Source: Planctomycetota bacterium
GTDB lineage: Bacteria > Planctomycetota > Planctomycetia > Planctomycetales > Planctomycetaceae
Direction: 5' to 3'
Length of the DNA: 64,000 nt
Assembly: GCA_022600195.1 (NCBI GenBank)
Contig: JAHZKX010000033.1
Location: forward strand, 1-64,000
Part shown: in pieces, positions 62,580-64,000 of the stretch
How positions within the stretch are numbered: position 1 is the first letter of the stretch
Layout of the letters: each line of letters starts with the position of its first letter
Position numbers and translations under genes: made by a program
Notes under the pieces: generated by a model
Database searches by the model: none
Seen by the model: only the letters and a program-made list of their open reading frames with translations
Told to the model about the DNA's origin: nothing

Positions 62580-63413
62580 TTAACCTTTGGGTGCGATCAC
62601 GCCGGTTTCGGGGCTGGAAGCAGTCGCATAGAGCTTTTTTGGAATCCGGCCGGCGAGGTAGGCGTCGCGTCCGGCTTCGATTGCGCTTTTCATGGCCCGC
62701 GCCATGCGAACCGGGTCTTGTGCGCCGGCGATACCTGTATTGAGCAGCACGCCATCACAGCCCAGTTCCATCGCTATTGTGATATCGCTGGCGGTTCCCA
62801 CGCCGGCATCGATAATCACGGGGTAATCGGGATCATCTTCTTTCAGATATTCCAGACAGATGCGAATGTTGTTCGGGTTCAGAACTCCCTGTCCACTGCC
62901 GATAGGACTGCCTGCAGGCATTACCGAAGTGGCGCCTGCTTCTTTCAGGCGTTTGGCTGTCATTGGATCATCGGTCGAATAACAGAGTACGGAAAACCCT
63001 TCTTCCACCAGTTGTTTTGTGGCCTCCAAAGTTGCCACTGGATCGGGGAGCAATGTTTTCGTATCGCCGAGAACTTCTATTTTGACCCAGTCAGCTCCCG
63101 GGTTTTCCAGACCACGCAAAATTTCGCGGCCCATCCGGGCTACGCGAACGGCATCATCCGCAGAAAAACAGCCGGCGGTATTCGGGAGAATCGTATATTT
63201 CTCCAGATCAATGAAGTCGAGAATATTGCGACCATCCGCGTCGATGAGACGCTCTCGGCGTACAGCGACGGTAATGACGTCGGCACCACTCACCTCCAGG
63301 CTTTCCTGCATCAGTTCGTAGGTTGCATACTTGCCCGTGCCCACAATCAAGCGTGAGTTGAGATGATGTATTCCCAGGACCAGAGACGATTCTGTACTGC
63401 CGATTGTTGCCAT
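62580..63413 (-). CDS. thiG: Thiazole synthase
   Basis: A 277-aa TIM-barrel enzyme that makes the thiazole phosphate of thiamine from DXP, dehydroglycine and the ThiS thiocarboxylate. [14 protein letters not shown] (N-terminal) and [16 protein letters not shown] are family motifs. The Schiff-base lysine lies in [10 protein letters not shown]. The phosphate-binding GVGTASD and C-terminal [18 protein letters not shown] are present. The length is normal. It lies 5 bases downstream of thiS on the same strand, forming a two-gene operon. No thiO, thiH, thiC or thiE is visible in the window. Confidence 0.95.
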   Translation of the reverse strand: MATIGSTESSLVLGIHHLNSRLIVGTGKYATYELMQESLEVSGADVITVAVRRERLIDADGRNILDFIDLEKYTILPNTAGCFSADDAVRVARMGREILRGLENPGADWVKIEVLGDTKTLLPDPVATLEATKQLVEEGFSVLCYSTDDPMTAKRLKEAGATSVMPAGSPIGSGQGVLNPNNIRICLEYLKEDDPDYPVIIDAGVGTASDITIAMELGCDGVLLNTGIAGAQDPVRMARAMKSAIEAGRDAYLAGRIPKKLYATASSPETGVIAPKG

Positions 63414-63418
63414 AATTG

Positions 63419-63619
63419 TTATCCACCGCCTACGAGCGTTACAATTTCCAGACGATCACCTTCCTGGAGTGTACAGGATGCGTGCTCTTCGCGTGGAATT
63501 AAAATTAAATTTCGTTCGACTGCCAGATACTTTGGCTGCAAACCCAGTTGTGACAGAAGTTCTGACACTGTGAATTCCTCGGGAACCTCTTGAGTTTCGC
63601 CGTTCACCTGAATTAGCAC
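63419..63619 (-). CDS. thiS: Sulfur carrier protein ThiS
   Basis: A 66-aa ubiquitin-like sulfur carrier starting at GTG 63619 (AGGAG 8 bases upstream; TTG 63622 is the alternative). It starts [13 protein letters not shown], contains [18 protein letters not shown], and ends in TLVGGG with the C-terminal Gly-Gly that becomes a thiocarboxylate. Size and sequence are typical. The next gene, 5 bases downstream, is thiG, its partner in thiazole formation. Confidence 0.93.
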   Translation of the reverse strand: MLIQVNGETQEVPEEFTVSELLSQLGLQPKYLAVERNLILIPREEHASCTLQEGDRLEIVTLVGGG

Positions 63620-63728
63620 CAATGAGGCTCCTGAATAAAGAGTTCTGCATCTGACCGAGTATACTGTAGAGAGAACACATAAAAGTAGAGACATCCGATG
63701 GGGTCTCGATGATAGTTTGCAAAAAACG

Positions 63729-63757
63729 AGTTTAGAAGTGATACTGCCGATCGTCAA
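63729..63757 (-). promoter_or_regulatory. Sigma-70-like promoter for thiSG
   Basis: TTGACG (63757-63752) and TAAACT (63734-63729) are separated by 17 bases on the reverse strand, giving a transcript with a leader of about 100 bases before thiS. I found no THI-box (CTGAGA) of a TPP riboswitch in this leader. Confidence 0.55.
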
Positions 63758-63878
63758 GGAATGGCTGGGATGTAAAATTCATTGCTTCATTACAAGTCTT
63801 TCAAATATTTTTATATAACTTATTAAGGCGCAGAACTTTGTCACCGCCCTTTGAGTATTTTACTGAGGATCAGAAAAA

Positions 63879-64000
63879 ATGTCGTGTATACGTTTCCCTC
63901 ATTTCATTTCTTTTCTTACAGGTTTCGCCATCGTGTCCGCGACCACATCACTTTCCGCAGTAGAAATCATTGGCCATCGGGGTGCTTCGCATGATGCACC
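63879..64000 (+). CDS. Glycerophosphodiester phosphodiesterase, N-terminal fragment (cut by window end)
   Basis: The first 40 residues are visible: a signal peptide (ISFLTGFAIVSATTSLSA) followed by VEIIGHRGASHDAP. GHRGA is the start of the GDPD barrel, with the catalytic His-Arg-Gly. The protein continues beyond the window. Its promoter and ribosome site are not obvious (a GGATCAG string precedes the ATG). Identity as an exported GDPD family member is strongly suggested, but the rest of the active site cannot be checked. Confidence 0.8.
   Translation, partial: MSCIRFPHFISFLTGFAIVSATTSLSAVEIIGHRGASHDA

Noticed and set aside
63620..63725. TPP riboswitch in the thiS leader
   Set aside because: No CTGAGA THI-box or matching P1 pairing was found.
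1..64000. CRISPR arrays or insertion sequences
   Set aside because: I saw no regularly spaced repeats and no transposase-like frame; the only longer direct repeat is the Gfo/Idh/MocA tail pair.

Overview
The window looks like chromosomal DNA of a planctomycete, most likely Planctomycetaceae close to Gimesia. This is inferred from gene content, not from a marker-gene comparison. The signs are a DUF1559 giant pseudopilin, Gfo/Idh/MocA proteins with twin-arginine leaders, a DUF6807 (PmoA-like) protein, an ECF sigma factor coupled to a Ser/Thr kinase, a second kinase with a long extracytoplasmic part, secreted planctomycete-type proteins of unknown function, and very few long operons. There are no rRNA genes, recognisable tRNA genes, insertion sequences or CRISPR arrays.

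Layout. 0-10 kb: a small secreted peptide, an RraA-like protein, a truncated yjbQ remnant, an SGNH hydrolase, an HpcH/HpaI aldolase coupled to a calcium-loop (VCBS) repeat protein, a TetR regulator with an operator inside its own promoter, a secreted unknown and a Gfo/Idh/MocA protein. 10-20 kb: aroG-type DAHP synthase and shikimate kinase (reverse strand), then a forward block of an ECF sigma factor, a small membrane protein, a GspE ATPase, three GspF-like membrane proteins, three pseudopilin-like proteins and a DUF1559 protein. 20-31 kb: XerC/D recombinase, UvrD/PcrA helicase, a large coiled-coil secreted protein, and a ParE/ParC-like topoisomerase pair. 31-34 kb: three consecutive small secreted Tyr/His/Cys-rich proteins. 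34-44 kb: a golvesin-like domain protein, an alpha/beta hydrolase with no AUG/GUG/UUG start, a pcp pseudogene, an ECF sigma/kinase/duplicated-domain secreted protein operon, a CoA transferase, and an SDR gene lying between two copies of the 3' end of a Gfo/Idh/MocA gene, one of them a remnant. 45-64 kb: a TPR protein and a kinase, a FliN-like protein, an AIM24-type protein, a DUF3592 protein, an HEXXH lipoprotein, a divergent Rrf2 regulator/protoglobin pair, a PQQ-propeller protein, aspS, a DUF6807 protein, a ClpP-like protein, a secreted unknown, thiG and thiS, and the start of a glycerophosphodiester phosphodiesterase.

How the genes work together. Three units look like self-contained modules: the sigma-to-pseudopilin secretion locus (11.9-20.4 kb), the sigma/kinase/secreted-protein operon (36.6-39.7 kb), and the Rrf2/protoglobin pair (55.0-56.2 kb), whose overlapping divergent promoters suggest control by NO or another heme/Fe-S ligand. 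Housekeeping genes (aroG, aroK, xer, uvrD, topoisomerase, aspS, thiGS) are scattered among them. Three decayed genes (yjbQ, pcp, a Gfo/Idh/MocA tail) show ongoing gene loss.
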